Part shown: positions 1 through 8,552 of the stretch, piece by piece
Layout: each line of letters starts with the position of its first letter
How positions within the stretch are numbered: position 1 is the first letter of the stretch
DNA from: Nevskia sp.
Lineage (GTDB): Bacteria; Pseudomonadota; Gammaproteobacteria; Nevskiales; Nevskiaceae
NCBI GenBank assembly: GCA_023229645.1
Contig: JALNYU010000005.1
Span: 186,001 to 250,000 of the forward strand
Direction of reading: 5' to 3'
Length of the DNA stretch: 64,000 nt
The notes under the pieces: generated by a model
Databases searched by the model: none
The model's input: the letters and a program-made list of their open reading frames with translations, nothing else
Told to the model about the DNA's origin: nothing
Translations under genes and position numbers: made by a program

Positions 1-1405
1 GCGTGAAATGCTGCTCCGGCAGCAACTCCAGCAGCTTTACGATGTCGCCCTCTTCAAGCGGCGGCAACCGCTTTTCATCGTCTTCCTTGGCTTCGTTCTC
101 GTCGTCAACAGCGACGCCGTAGGCGGCGAGGAAGCCGGGTTCGACCAAAACCTGCCCATTGGCGCGGAACGCGTGCTGAGCCGAGGCACGTAATTCGGCG
201 CTTACGGTATCGAACACGGCAGCGTTCATCTGGCAGGCGACCGTGCGCTTCCAGATCAAATCGTAAAGACGCGCCTGATCCGGCGTCATGAACTTCGCGA
301 TTTGTTCCGGAATACGCGCAGCTGATGTCGGCCGGATCGCTTCATGCGCTTCTTGGGCGTTTTTCGATTTGGCTTTGAAATACCGCGGTTCGTCCGGGAT
401 CGACTGCGGGCCGTAGCGCTTGGCGGCGACAGCGCGCAGTTCGGTCAGCGCTTCCTGCGCTAAATTCACCGCGTCGGTACGCATATAGGTGATCAAGCCG
501 ACGGTTTCACCGCCGATCTCAACGCCTTCGTATAACTGCTGCGCTGTACGCATCGTCCGCTGCGCGGTGAAGCCGAGCTTGCGGTTGGCGTCCTGCTGCA
601 GCGTTGAGGTCGTAAACGGCGGGCCGGGCGAGCGTTTGCGCTGCTTCTTTTCGATTTTGGCGACGCGTAACTTGCCCGCCGCGGCGGCGGCGATGGCGGC
701 ACGCGCCGCTTCGGCGGCGGCGGCGTTGCCGAGCGTGAATTGTTCGACTTTGCTGCCGTTCAACTCCAGCAAGCGTGCTGAGAAGGCTTGGCCGTCTTTA
801 TCGGCGCGGGCGTCGAGCGTCCAGTATTCCTTCGGATCGAACGCGCGGATTTCTTCTTCGCGTTCGCAGATCAGGCGCAGTGCTGGGCTTTGCACGCGGC
901 CGGCTGACAAACCCGGCGAAATCTTGCGCCACAGCAGCGGCGACAGATTAAAGCCGACGAGGTAGTCCAGCGCACGCCGCGCTTGCTGGGCGTTGACCAA
1001 ATCTTGCGCGATATCGCGGCCTTCGTTGATCGCACGCGCAACTTCGCGCGGCGTGATCTCGTAGAACACCACGCGCTTCACGTCTTTGTTCTTCAGCAGC
1101 CCTTTTTCGCTCAGCACTTCGTGCAAGTGCCATGCGATTGCCTCGCCTTCGCGATCAGGGTCAGTCGCCAGATAAAGATGATCGGACCGTTTTAGCTCAG
1201 CGATGATGGCATTGACGTGCTTGGCGTTCTTATCGATGACTTGATATTTCATCTCAAAGCCGCGCGCAGGGTCGACCGCGCCGTCTTTCGGCACGAGATC
1301 GCGCACATGGCCGTACGAGGCTAATACCTCGTAGTCCTTGCCCAGGTACTTCTTGATCGTCTTCGCCTTAGCCGGCGATTCGACGATAACCAAATTCTTG
1401 CTCAT
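1..1405 (-). CDS. topA: DNA topoisomerase I, 3' end outside the window
   Basis: Type IA topoisomerase that relaxes negative supercoils through a 5'-phosphotyrosine intermediate. The frame starts at ATG 1405 (MSKNLVIVESPAKAKTIKKY, the classic TopA start) and stays open to base 1, so the last third, with any zinc fingers, lies outside. Visible are the TOPRIM acidic patch (ATDPDREGEAIAWHL, near residue 75), the ARRALDYLVGF region, and the active-site segment GLITYMRTD with Tyr307. Its neighbours smg, dprA and the LysM gene on the same strand form the usual gammaproteobacterial arrangement. The absent C-terminus is a window effect; no break is seen. Confidence 0.97.
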   Translation of the reverse strand, partial: MSKNLVIVESPAKAKTIKKYLGKDYEVLASYGHVRDLVPKDGAVDPARGFEMKYQVIDKNAKHVNAIIAELKRSDHLYLATDPDREGEAIAWHLHEVLSEKGLLKNKDVKRVVFYEITPREVARAINEGRDIAQDLVNAQQARRALDYLVGFNLSPLLWRKISPGLSAGRVQSPALRLICEREEEIRAFDPKEYWTLDARADKDGQAFSARLLELNGSKVEQFTLGNAAAAEAARAAIAAAAAGKLRVAKIEKKQRKRSPGPPFTTSTLQQDANRKLGFTAQRTMRTAQQLYEGVEIGGETVGLITYMRTDAVNLAQEALTELRAVAAKRYGPQSIPDEPRYFKAKSKNAQEAHEAIRPTSAARIPEQIAKFMTPDQARLYDLIWKRTVACQMNAAVFDTVSAELRASAQHAFRANGQVLVEPGFLAAYGVAVDDENEAKEDDEKRLPPLEEGDIVKLLELLPEQHFT

Positions 1406-1520
1406 GACAGCCCGGTGTCCCGCGCGGAATGGCGAGTGGGGGAGCTTATACGGGAAAGCGCAGCGCTAAGTCCACTACCGCGGTGGACGGCCGGGTATTA
1501 CGGATTCCCGGTTTGCGGTT

Positions 1521-1551
1521 GCCGCCGCGCGGGGTTCAACCCGGCGGCGGC
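1521..1551 (-). terminator. Candidate terminator hairpin after smg
   Basis: A GC-rich hairpin lies just past the smg stop: a 7-bp outer stem (GCCGCCG/CGGCGGC) and an inner GGG/CCC stem around GTTCAA, with a small internal loop. There is no clear T-run on the minus strand, so intrinsic termination is uncertain; it may only slow transcription into topA. Confidence 0.35.
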
Positions 1552-1559
1552 ATGCGGTT

Positions 1560-2027
1560 TCAGTGCAGAAACTCGCCGTGGTAGTACACCATGTCTTCCA
1601 GATGCACCGCGGCTTCTTCTGAGCCCGGTTGGTTGATCAGCACGAGTAGGCAGACCCATTTCACCCGTTCAAGATCAACTTCGTCCTCAAGCGCCAGCAG
1701 GCGTTCGATGACCAGTTCTCGGCTCTCAGAATTGAGGATGCCGAGCTGCTCCAGGTACAGCAGGAAGCCTCGGCATTCGGCCGATAAGCGCTCTTGTTCT
1801 TCCGGCGCGTAGATGCGCAGCGCGTCGGTACGCCCGCCGAGTGTCGGGGTATTGCGCTGCGTTGCGAGGTCGTCGAGCCACGCAAACGCGTGGGCCACTT
1901 CCTCCTCAGGGAAGCCCGCAGCGGCTAGTTCCACCCGCAGCGTTGCTTGGTTGTCGGAATCGGAGAACTCGCCATCATGGTAGTTCTCGAAGAGGTACAT
2001 CAAAACGTCGAGAAGGGTCTCTTTCAT
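1560..2027 (-). CDS. smg: Smg family protein (DUF494)
   Basis: 155-residue acidic cytosolic protein starting MKETLLDVLMYLFENY, the usual start and length for Smg/DUF494. The family is nearly always found between dprA and topA in gammaproteobacteria, as here (dprA ends 75 bp upstream of this start; topA starts 154 bp downstream). The biochemical role is not established; the position suggests a link to DNA processing or translation. Start ATG 2027 fits family length. No unusual residues noticed. Confidence 0.93.
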   Translation of the reverse strand: MKETLLDVLMYLFENYHDGEFSDSDNQATLRVELAAAGFPEEEVAHAFAWLDDLATQRNTPTLGGRTDALRIYAPEEQERLSAECRGFLLYLEQLGILNSESRELVIERLLALEDEVDLERVKWVCLLVLINQPGSEEAAVHLEDMVYYHGEFLH

Positions 2028-2102
2028 GTGCTCTCACACGCGCCAGGACCGAGCGCTTGCAGGTTAAACAGCATTTAAGCTGATTTGGCAGCTAGTTTAG
2101 CT

Positions 2103-3248
2103 TCAATTTTCCCTACGTTGCAGAAGCATAAAACGTTCCCCCGGCTCCGCAGTAACAATTCCATCTAATTCCAGCGCCAGCAAGGCGGCGTTGATTTCTG
2201 CTACTGGAACCTGCAGCCGTGCGACAAGCTGATCCAGCGCTACCGACTCGTGTCCGAGTTCGGCCAAAATCCGCGCCTGCACTTTGTCCGTTACTAGCGT
2301 GCCAAGTTCCGCGCCCCGCGCCGCCCGAACAGGAATAATTTTCTGTAGAGGAATCAGTTCCATGACGATGTCGTCAACCGTCTCGGTGAGTTTGGCGCCG
2401 TCGCGAATCAGCGCGTGGCAGCCGCGTGCGAGCGGATTGTGTATCGACCCCGGCAACGCGAAGACTTCCCGGCCTTGATCGGCCGCGAGCCGGGCTGTGA
2501 TCAGCGAGCCGGACTCTAGCGCCGCCTCGATAACCAGCACGCCGAGGCTCAGACCGCTGATCACACGGTTTCGGCGCGGAAAATGTTCTGGTTTCGGGGC
2601 GGTGCCGGGCGCGAACTCGGAAATCAGCAGACCACGCGCCGCGATGTCGCGGGCTAGAGCCTGATTGCGCGCGGGGTAAATGCGATCCAGGCCATTACCG
2701 CAGACGGCGATCGTGGCGCCATCCGCGTCAAGTGCCGCACGGTGCGCGGCAGCGTCGATGCCAAGCGCTAAGCCGCTGGTGATCGTCACGCCAGCGCGTA
2801 CCAAGTCGCGCGCGAACGCGCGTGCGTTTTCCGCGCCCTGCGTCGAGGCGGCTCGCGCGCCAACAATGGCGATTTGTGCTCGGCACAGCAAGCTAGCGTC
2901 GCCGAGCGTAAATAGGCCCAGCGGCGCTTGTGGGATTTCAGCAAGCTGCGGCGGATAACGGGGATCATCGAAGGCGATGAAGTCGCGATTTTCGTCGGCG
3001 TTAAGCCAGCTCAAATCAGCAGCGGCGGCAGCGCGATCGGACCGCCCCAAAAGGGTGCAAAGTTCGTCGGTACAACCAGCCGCCCGCCAAACGGTAGGGC
3101 CGGCGGCAAAAACGGCCGCGGCACTGCCCTGCTGCTGCAGCAGGCGCCGCGCTTTGCTGTTGCCGAGCTTCGGAACTCGCAATAACGCGAGTAAGTGCGG
3201 TAAGTCCGAAGCGGGGCGCGTCCTTGACGCCGCTCGCTCGTCCGGCAT
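2103..3248 (-). CDS. dprA: DNA-processing protein DprA
   Basis: 381-residue single-stranded DNA-binding protein that loads RecA on incoming DNA during natural transformation and is widely conserved outside competent species. The central Rossmann-like DprA domain shows IVGARAAS, SGLALGIDAAAH, CGNGLDRIYPARN, SEFAPGTAPKPEHFPRRNR and LVIEAALESGSLITA. An N-terminal helix-hairpin-helix-like segment (residues about 15-80) and a C-terminal winged-helix segment (about 320-381) fit full-length DprA. It starts 10 bp after the LysM gene stop, implying co-transcription in the order LysM-dprA-smg. Confidence 0.96.
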   Translation of the reverse strand: MPDERAASRTRPASDLPHLLALLRVPKLGNSKARRLLQQQGSAAAVFAAGPTVWRAAGCTDELCTLLGRSDRAAAAADLSWLNADENRDFIAFDDPRYPPQLAEIPQAPLGLFTLGDASLLCRAQIAIVGARAASTQGAENARAFARDLVRAGVTITSGLALGIDAAAHRAALDADGATIAVCGNGLDRIYPARNQALARDIAARGLLISEFAPGTAPKPEHFPRRNRVISGLSLGVLVIEAALESGSLITARLAADQGREVFALPGSIHNPLARGCHALIRDGAKLTETVDDIVMELIPLQKIIPVRAARGAELGTLVTDKVQARILAELGHESVALDQLVARLQVPVAEINAALLALELDGIVTAEPGERFMLLQRREN

Positions 3249-3258
3249 TCTTGTTGGT

Positions 3259-4470
3259 TTAGCCCTGGTGTTCCGAGGCCGGAACCGGCTTTTTAACTTT
3301 ATCTAGTACGTGCACTGCGCGCGTCGCATTAACCACCAACGCGTAGCTCAGCTTCGGCGTGACTTTGAACACCATCAGCACGCCAGCGTAGAGATCCGGC
3401 AACAACACGCCGCGCTTGCCGTAGGGATCCGGGACGACGGTGCCGGCCTGGTAGATATCGAGCACGGTGCCGGGATCCAGCCCCTGATCACTGCCCCTAT
3501 TTAGTGCAACGATTTGGTACTGCGAAATCTGCGATAGGCCGTCAAACACCGAAATGATGCGGCCATCGACTGGCTTTTTCGGCGGGTGCGGATAGAAGCT
3601 GGCGTCGAAGCTTTCCGCTTCAATCGGCAACAGGCGGTCGGCGATCAGCACTTCGCGGCTGCTCTTCGTGAGCCGCAGCGTCGCCGGCTGGCCCGCTTTG
3701 CGCAGTTCCGCCTCGCCCGCTGGAATCGCTTCGTAGCCGAGTAATTCGCGCGTCTCAGGATCCCGGTAGGGGTCGCCAATCTGCACCACGGCGTAGTTAA
3801 AGCTCGGCTGCGCAGGGAGGTTCTTGACGTAAATATCGCTATTCGCGCCGGCCGAAATATGTTCGTCGAGGAACGCGATGACATACGGCGCTTTTTGCGC
3901 TTCTGTCAGCGTCACAGCCCGTGGCCCGCGCAGGAAATTGCGAATATCCTCGATTGGAATCGCTGGGATCGATTGATCCAGCGCTTCTTCACGAATTCGT
4001 GGCGAAAGGCGCTCGGCGTTGGCGCTCAAGCTGGCTTCCCGCGTTAGACGGGTTTTGCCGTTCACCGTCACCAGCGTCAGCGTTTCGCCGGGGTAGATCA
4101 GATGTGGATTCTTGACCTGACTATTGCCGTACCAAAGCTCCGGCCACTGCCAGGGATCGCGTAGGTAATACTTAGCGATATCCCACAGCGTATCGCCGCG
4201 TTTGACGATATATCGCAGCGGCGCGTTCTCGCGTAAAGACAGCCCGCTCGCGGCGGCATTGCTGGCCGCGCTGCTATTTGTCAGCGGCCGAATATCGGCG
4301 TTTTCCGGTTCGGGTGCGCTCGGCACCGGCGAGGCAACAACCGGCTCGGTCGGTTCCTTGTTTCCGTGGGCCGCGCAGCCGGCGACCAGCGCCAAAACGA
4401 GCGCAGGACCGAACGCAGACACGGTCGAAGTCCGAAGGATTCGGATCAATCTGGCGTTATACTTCCGCAT
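3259..4470 (-). CDS. LysM-domain lipoprotein
   Basis: 403-residue envelope protein. The N-terminus is basic and hydrophobic, ending in the lipobox-like LALVAGC, so it is probably lipid-modified at Cys32. One LysM peptidoglycan-binding domain lies at about residues 88-136 (YIVKRGDTLWDIAKYYLRDP ... NPHLIYPGETLTL). The long C-terminal part has no motif I recognise. LysM proteins of this layout are commonly found upstream of dprA in gammaproteobacteria. It is divergent from def, with a 114-bp gap that must hold both promoters. It probably binds the cell wall from the outer membrane. Confidence 0.9.
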   Translation of the reverse strand: MRKYNARLIRILRTSTVSAFGPALVLALVAGCAAHGNKEPTEPVVASPVPSAPEPENADIRPLTNSSAASNAAASGLSLRENAPLRYIVKRGDTLWDIAKYYLRDPWQWPELWYGNSQVKNPHLIYPGETLTLVTVNGKTRLTREASLSANAERLSPRIREEALDQSIPAIPIEDIRNFLRGPRAVTLTEAQKAPYVIAFLDEHISAGANSDIYVKNLPAQPSFNYAVVQIGDPYRDPETRELLGYEAIPAGEAELRKAGQPATLRLTKSSREVLIADRLLPIEAESFDASFYPHPPKKPVDGRIISVFDGLSQISQYQIVALNRGSDQGLDPGTVLDIYQAGTVVPDPYGKRGVLLPDLYAGVLMVFKVTPKLSYALVVNATRAVHVLDKVKKPVPASEHQG

Positions 4471-4584
4471 GGCAGCAGTTTCCCCTTCAGCAGCCGGGCC
4501 GGCAGCTGTTGTGATTCTGGCATAAAGTTGTGTCAGAACGCACGGTTGTCGACGGCTCTTTCAGTAAATTGGCAGGTTAGGACG

Positions 4585-5088
4585 ATGGCCCTACTCCCGA
4601 TCCTTCAGCATCCCGATCCGCGTCTTCGTCAGAAGACGCTTCCCGTGACTGTGTTCGACGAAAAGTTGCAACGCTTAATCGACGATCTTTTTGAAACGAT
4701 GTACGCCGCTCCTGGCGTCGGACTCGCGGCAAATCAATGCGGCGTGCTATTGCGTCTTGCGGTAATGGATTGTTCTGAAGACAAATCGCAGCCTCTCGTC
4801 ATTGCGAACCCAGAAATCATTTCATCCGACGAACGGCAGGAAATGGAAGAGGGTTGTCTGTCAGTTCCTGACATTCGCGACACGATTCCTCGGTTTAACC
4901 GGATCAAAGTTCGCGCGCAAGACCGCCACGGCGTCTGGTTCGAGCTCGAAACCGAAGCGCTCGCCGCGCAGTGCGTACAGCACGAGATCGACCATCTAAA
5001 CGGCAAGCTCTACATCGACTACCTGTCGAGCCTGAAGCGCGAGCGCATCAAGAAGAAAATGCTGAAGCTGCGCCAAACCGCCGCCTAG
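4585..5088 (+). CDS. def: Peptide deformylase
   Basis: 167-residue metalloenzyme that removes the formyl group from the N-terminal Met of new proteins. All three signature motifs are intact: GVGLAANQ (residues 44-51), EEGCLSVP (metal ligand Cys91) and QHEIDHLNG (ligands His133 and His137, catalytic Glu134). The frame is open further upstream, but MALLPILQHPDPRLR at ATG 4585, preceded by TTAGGACG, is the conventional start. It is followed by fmt after 35 bp, the standard def-fmt pair coupling formylation and deformylation. Confidence 0.97.
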   Translation: MALLPILQHPDPRLRQKTLPVTVFDEKLQRLIDDLFETMYAAPGVGLAANQCGVLLRLAVMDCSEDKSQPLVIANPEIISSDERQEMEEGCLSVPDIRDTIPRFNRIKVRAQDRHGVWFELETEALAAQCVQHEIDHLNGKLYIDYLSSLKRERIKKKMLKLRQTAA

Positions 5089-5123
5089 GCGCTGAGCCGC
5101 CACCAAGAGCCGATACGCGGGTT

Positions 5124-6047
5124 ATGAAACTGATTTTCGCCGGCACGCCGGATTTCGCGGTGCCGGCGCTTGCCGCGCTGCACGCTGCGGGCCACGAAAT
5201 CCTCGCAGTGTTAACGCAGCCGGATCGGCCGGCTGGCCGCGGGCGCAAGCTGCAGGCCTCGGCAATAGCTGCGCACGCCGAACAGCTCGGTTTGCCGGTC
5301 TACAAATTTCTGAAACTCGACGCCGAGGCTCGCGCGCAGATTGCCGCGCTGGCGCCGGAGTTGATGGTCGTAGTCGCTTACGGCTTGATTCTGCCGCAGG
5401 CGGCGCTCGATATTCCGAAGCACGGCTGTCTGAATATTCACGCCTCGTTGTTGCCGCGTTGGCGCGGCGCGGCGCCGATTGCGCGCGCGGTTGAAGCCGG
5501 CGATGTCGAAACCGGCATTACGATCATGCAGATGGACGCCGGCCTCGACACCGGGCCGATGTTGCTGCGCGAAGCGCTGGCGATTACGCCGGAAACAACG
5601 GCGGCGACGCTGCACGACCAACTCGCACCGCTCGGCGGCCGTTTGATCGTCAGCGCGGTACAACGCATCGCCGACGGTACGCTGCCGGCAACGGCGCAGC
5701 CGGCCGATGGCGCAACCTACGCCAAAAAGCTCAGCAAAGAAGAAGCGCAAATCGACTGGACCCGTCCGGCCGTTGAACTGGCGCGCCGTATCCGCGCGTT
5801 CAATCCGGCGCCGGTCGCTTGGGCCGAACTCGGCGGCGAACGGATCCGCTTCTGGAACGCGCGGGTGCTGAATATGCCGACTCAGGCTGCGCCGGGAGCG
5901 GTACTCAGCAGCGACAGCAACGGCCTGCATATCGCGACCGGTGACGGTGTACTCGTCGTCACCGAATTGCAAAAGCCCGGGGGCCGCAATCTGCCCGCCA
6001 ACGTCGTCTGCCGAGATTGGGATCTGGTCGGGCAGCGCTTCGCTTAG
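5124..6047 (+). CDS. fmt: Methionyl-tRNA formyltransferase
   Basis: 307-residue enzyme that transfers a formyl group from 10-formyl-THF to initiator Met-tRNA. Start ATG 5124 (MKLIFAGTPDFAVPALAAL) is the family start; the longer open frame upstream overlaps def and is not used. Motifs are the hydrolase-type core LNIHASLLPRWRGAAPI and ITIMQMDAGLDTGPML, followed by a C-terminal OB-like region. rsmB normally follows directly, but here the cre module intervenes. The stop codon overlaps that of the convergent creD by 4 bp. Confidence 0.97.
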   Translation: MKLIFAGTPDFAVPALAALHAAGHEILAVLTQPDRPAGRGRKLQASAIAAHAEQLGLPVYKFLKLDAEARAQIAALAPELMVVVAYGLILPQAALDIPKHGCLNIHASLLPRWRGAAPIARAVEAGDVETGITIMQMDAGLDTGPMLLREALAITPETTAATLHDQLAPLGGRLIVSAVQRIADGTLPATAQPADGATYAKKLSKEEAQIDWTRPAVELARRIRAFNPAPVAWAELGGERIRFWNARVLNMPTQAAPGAVLSSDSNGLHIATGDGVLVVTELQKPGGRNLPANVVCRDWDLVGQRFA

Positions 6048-7423
6048 CCGGCTGTTTGGGCGTACCAATCAACACGCCGCGTTAGATACATCGCAATGGC
6101 GATTCCGAAAAACAACGCCAGCGAGCCGCCGAGCAAGGCGTAATCTTCCGCCTGCAGGATCGTGTAGAGGTAGCTGTAAAGTCCGCCGAGCACGGTGCCT
6201 ACCGCCAATGCGCGGCCGCGCTTTTTCAGCACGCCGTAGCTATACAGCGTCACCATCGTTACGACGGCGGCTGCGGCAACGGTAAACGCGACGATAAAGC
6301 CGAAGTGCTCGGCGAACGAGAGCTGCAGCAGCCCGAACAGGCAGAGCGCGGCGCCGACAAAGCCGTATTGGATCGGATGAACCCGTTGCCCGGAGAGTAT
6401 TTCCGTCAGCCAGATCACCGCAAACGTGAAGACCAACGTCAGCACCGCGTACTTGGTGACGCGGTCAGCAAGCGCGTAAAGGTCTATCGGGGTTGCTAGA
6501 TTCAGGCCGAATAACGATTGCGTCAGCGCTTTCTCGATCGCTTCGGATTCACGCCAGCGTTGCGGATAGTTGCGGCCAAGATACGACACAGACCACTGCG
6601 CCGTCGCCCGCTGTGCCGCTTCCACATGTTGCGTCGGCAACCAGCCGCCTTGAAAGCTTGGGTGGCGCCAGTCGGATATTAGATTGACCTGCGTCTCCTC
6701 GGCAGTCGGCGCGAAATACAGGCTTTCGGCGCCGTTTAACGTTAGTTTCAGATCGAAATCGGCGCCGGTTGCCGCGATGGCGGTTGGCAGGTCCTGGCCG
6801 AGCGCAGCGTGTATGCCGGGACTTTGCCAAGCACCGTTCTGGCCGGTTGAGGGCTTAAGCCGTAGCGGCTGGCCGGCCCACGTTAGCGCGGCGTCAGCGC
6901 GTAAGGTGTTGGGTTCGCTGAGGCCGATCAGCAATTCGGCACGCGACCATTCAATATCCTCTGCACGCACGCCCCAGGCGTTGAGGTCGGGCCGCTCGAA
7001 ATGGCCGTGCAACGTGAGCGCAACGACATAAACCGGAACCTCGAATAGGCCGCGATGGCGCAATTCGGTTTTCAGTGTGGCGTCGATCTTTAGTGCTTTC
7101 GGCAGGAAATAGCCGACGCCTTGCGCGTTGGTTTCGACATCCTCGCCTTTCGCATTCTTCACCCGGTTATGGATAACGTACGGTAGCCGCAGAATCGGCC
7201 CGGCGAGGCTCTGCCGCCCGCCCCATTTCGCGACAATGTCGGCAACGGCGTCATCGCGCCGGTGTTCGCGCTCAGCCACCACGCCGCGGATCATGCTGGC
7301 CGGAAATAGAAGCACCAGCAGCAATACGCCGATCAATACAAGGCGACCTAACGGGGTTTGCATCGTTTTGAAGCCGAAGCGCGACGCAGGAATTTCCGGC
7401 GTCATTTCGCCACCTGCGGCCAA
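6044..7423 (-). CDS. creD: Inner-membrane protein CreD
   Basis: 459-residue protein of the CreD family, the main effector of the CreBC regulon linked to envelope stress and beta-lactam or colicin tolerance. There is an N-terminal TM segment (LVLIGVLLLVLLFPASMI), a long periplasmic domain, then about five C-terminal TM helices (for example YAVLTLVFTFAVIWLTEILS and a GGSLALFFGIAIAMYL segment). GGRQSLAGPILRLPYV is typical of the family. ATG 7423 gives a start slightly ahead of an alternative Met21. It faces away from creB, with a 442-bp intergenic region holding repeated operator-like sites. It ends 4 bp inside fmt. Confidence 0.93.
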   Translation of the reverse strand: MAAGGEMTPEIPASRFGFKTMQTPLGRLVLIGVLLLVLLFPASMIRGVVAEREHRRDDAVADIVAKWGGRQSLAGPILRLPYVIHNRVKNAKGEDVETNAQGVGYFLPKALKIDATLKTELRHRGLFEVPVYVVALTLHGHFERPDLNAWGVRAEDIEWSRAELLIGLSEPNTLRADAALTWAGQPLRLKPSTGQNGAWQSPGIHAALGQDLPTAIAATGADFDLKLTLNGAESLYFAPTAEETQVNLISDWRHPSFQGGWLPTQHVEAAQRATAQWSVSYLGRNYPQRWRESEAIEKALTQSLFGLNLATPIDLYALADRVTKYAVLTLVFTFAVIWLTEILSGQRVHPIQYGFVGAALCLFGLLQLSFAEHFGFIVAFTVAAAAVVTMVTLYSYGVLKKRGRALAVGTVLGGLYSYLYTILQAEDYALLGGSLALFFGIAIAMYLTRRVDWYAQTAG

Positions 7424-7519
7424 TCGGAAGATAACGGTATTAAGAAAAACATCGCGGCGCTCCGCTCGGGAATGGGCCGCCAGTGTTACGGGGGCAGATG
7501 CCGATTCAGCGCCTGCGGT

Positions 7520-7560
7520 GTGCAGGTTTTGCCGAACTTAGTGCAGATGCGATGCAGAGG
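7520..7560 (+). promoter_or_regulatory. Candidate CreB operator, copy 1 (creD side)
   Basis: TGCAG half-sites start at 7521, 7542 and 7553, giving spacings of 21 and 11 bp. The last two form TGCAG-N6-TGCAG, the same geometry as the E. coli cre-tag (TTCAC-N6-TTCAC). It matches copy 2 at 29 of 41 positions, including the shared GAACTT. It lies about 100 bp upstream of the creD start. That CreB binds it is inference. Confidence 0.5.
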
Positions 7561-7705
7561 CTGCCGTTGTTCCGCGATCAGCCGCGCTGAGCGCAGCGTG
7601 CGCAGTGGTGTCGGCCACCGGTGTGCCGCCAGCCCAAGTCGCCAGCGGCGGAAGTAGAAGCATGGCGAGCAACGAAGTTAGAAATAACAACAAACGCAGC
7701 CGCAT
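7538..7705 (-). CDS. Possible small exported protein
   Basis: 55-codon ORF starting at ATG 7705, eight bases after a GGAG ribosome site. The product starts MRLRLLLFLTSLLAMLLLPP, a basic then hydrophobic signal-like segment, followed by a short Ala/Thr-rich tail ending SASHLH. I do not recognise it. It lies upstream of creD on the same strand, so it could be the first gene of a creD transcript. Its 3' end overlaps the first candidate CreB operator, which argues against strong coding constraint. An alternative start is 7726. Treat as tentative. Confidence 0.35.
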   Translation of the reverse strand: MRLRLLLFLTSLLAMLLLPPLATWAGGTPVADTTAHAALSAADRGTTAASASHLH

Positions 7706-7768
7706 GTCCGCATCTCCAGATAACACCGTGCTCGATTGAGCTTGGCGGCAGATTCTGCGCTAGCCGCG

Positions 7769-7809
7769 GTGCAGATAGCGCGGAACTTGGTGCAAATTCG
7801 GTGCAAGCG
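7769..7809 (+). promoter_or_regulatory. Candidate CreB operator, copy 2 (creB side)
   Basis: TGCAR half-sites start at 7770, 7791 and 7802, exactly the 21/11-bp spacing of copy 1. The downstream pair reads TGCAA-N6-TGCAA, one helical turn apart as expected for an OmpR/PhoB-type regulator dimer. It ends 57 bp before the creB start, suggesting autoregulation. Binding is inferred only. Confidence 0.55.
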
Positions 7810-7865
7810 GACGGAAGGCGGCGCGGCGCTGTTAAGCTGAAGGCTCCTAAAATATTGCTAGGCCC

Positions 7866-8552
7866 ATGCAAAAAATCCTCGTCGTCGATGACGATCCGCA
7901 TATCCGCGAAGTGGTGTGTTTCGCGCTGCAGAAAGCCGGCTACGCCACGCTGACTGCTGGTAACGGCCGCGACGCACTCGCGGTTTGCGCGCGGGAACGG
8001 CCGGCGTTGATGGTGCTGGATATCCTGATGCCGGAGATGGACGGCACGGAAGTTTGCCGGCGTTTACGCAGCGAGCCGGCGCAGGCGCAATTGCCGATTT
8101 TGTTCGTCAGCAGTAAAGACGACGAGATCGATCGCATTCTCGGCCTCGAACTCGGCGGCGACGATTACGTTGCCAAGCCGTTCTCGCCGCGCGAGCTGGT
8201 CGCCCGGGTGCGTGCAATCTTGCGCCGCAGCGGCGCGCCCGCGAGCCCAGCGGCAACACTGCAGCATGGCCGTCTGCGCTTGGATTTGGACCGCTATCGC
8301 GCCGAATGGGACGGCCAGGATGTCGTACTGACGCTGACCGAATTTGGCATTCTGCGGACGCTGCTCGAACGGCCCGGCAAGGTTTGCACGCGCGATCACC
8401 TGATGAATACCGCCTACGAGCTGCATAAGATCGTCAGCGATCGCACCATTGATAGCCACGTTCGCCGTGTGCGCAGCAAGTTTGCCGCGGTCGGCGCCGA
8501 GCCGATCGAAACCCTGCACGGCGTCGGCTACAAGCTTGGCAGCTGCGTTTGA
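7866..8552 (+). CDS. creB: CreB-type response regulator (OmpR/PhoB family)
   Basis: 228-residue transcription factor. The N-terminal receiver domain has the acidic pocket VDDD, phospho-acceptor Asp52 in VLDILMPEMDG, and the KPFSPRELVARV end. The C-terminal winged-helix DNA-binding domain (about residues 130-225) ends in TLHGVGYKL. The CreB name rests on its pairing with creC and creD; by sequence alone it is a generic OmpR-family regulator. It overlaps creC by 4 bp, so the two are translationally coupled. Its likely targets are the two TGCA-N6-TGCA sites in its own upstream region. Confidence 0.9.
   Translation: MQKILVVDDDPHIREVVCFALQKAGYATLTAGNGRDALAVCARERPALMVLDILMPEMDGTEVCRRLRSEPAQAQLPILFVSSKDDEIDRILGLELGGDDYVAKPFSPRELVARVRAILRRSGAPASPAATLQHGRLRLDLDRYRAEWDGQDVVLTLTEFGILRTLLERPGKVCTRDHLMNTAYELHKIVSDRTIDSHVRRVRSKFAAVGAEPIETLHGVGYKLGSCV

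Larger units (their letters stand above)
7424..7865. other. creD-creB intergenic region
   Basis: 442 bp between divergent creD and creB. It holds two direct copies of a TGCA-based operator-like sequence (7520-7560 and 7769-7809) and one small ORF on the minus strand (7538-7705). An A/T-rich TAAAAT at 7848-7853 could be a creB -10 element, but no good -35 is seen at the right spacing. Confidence 0.6.
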
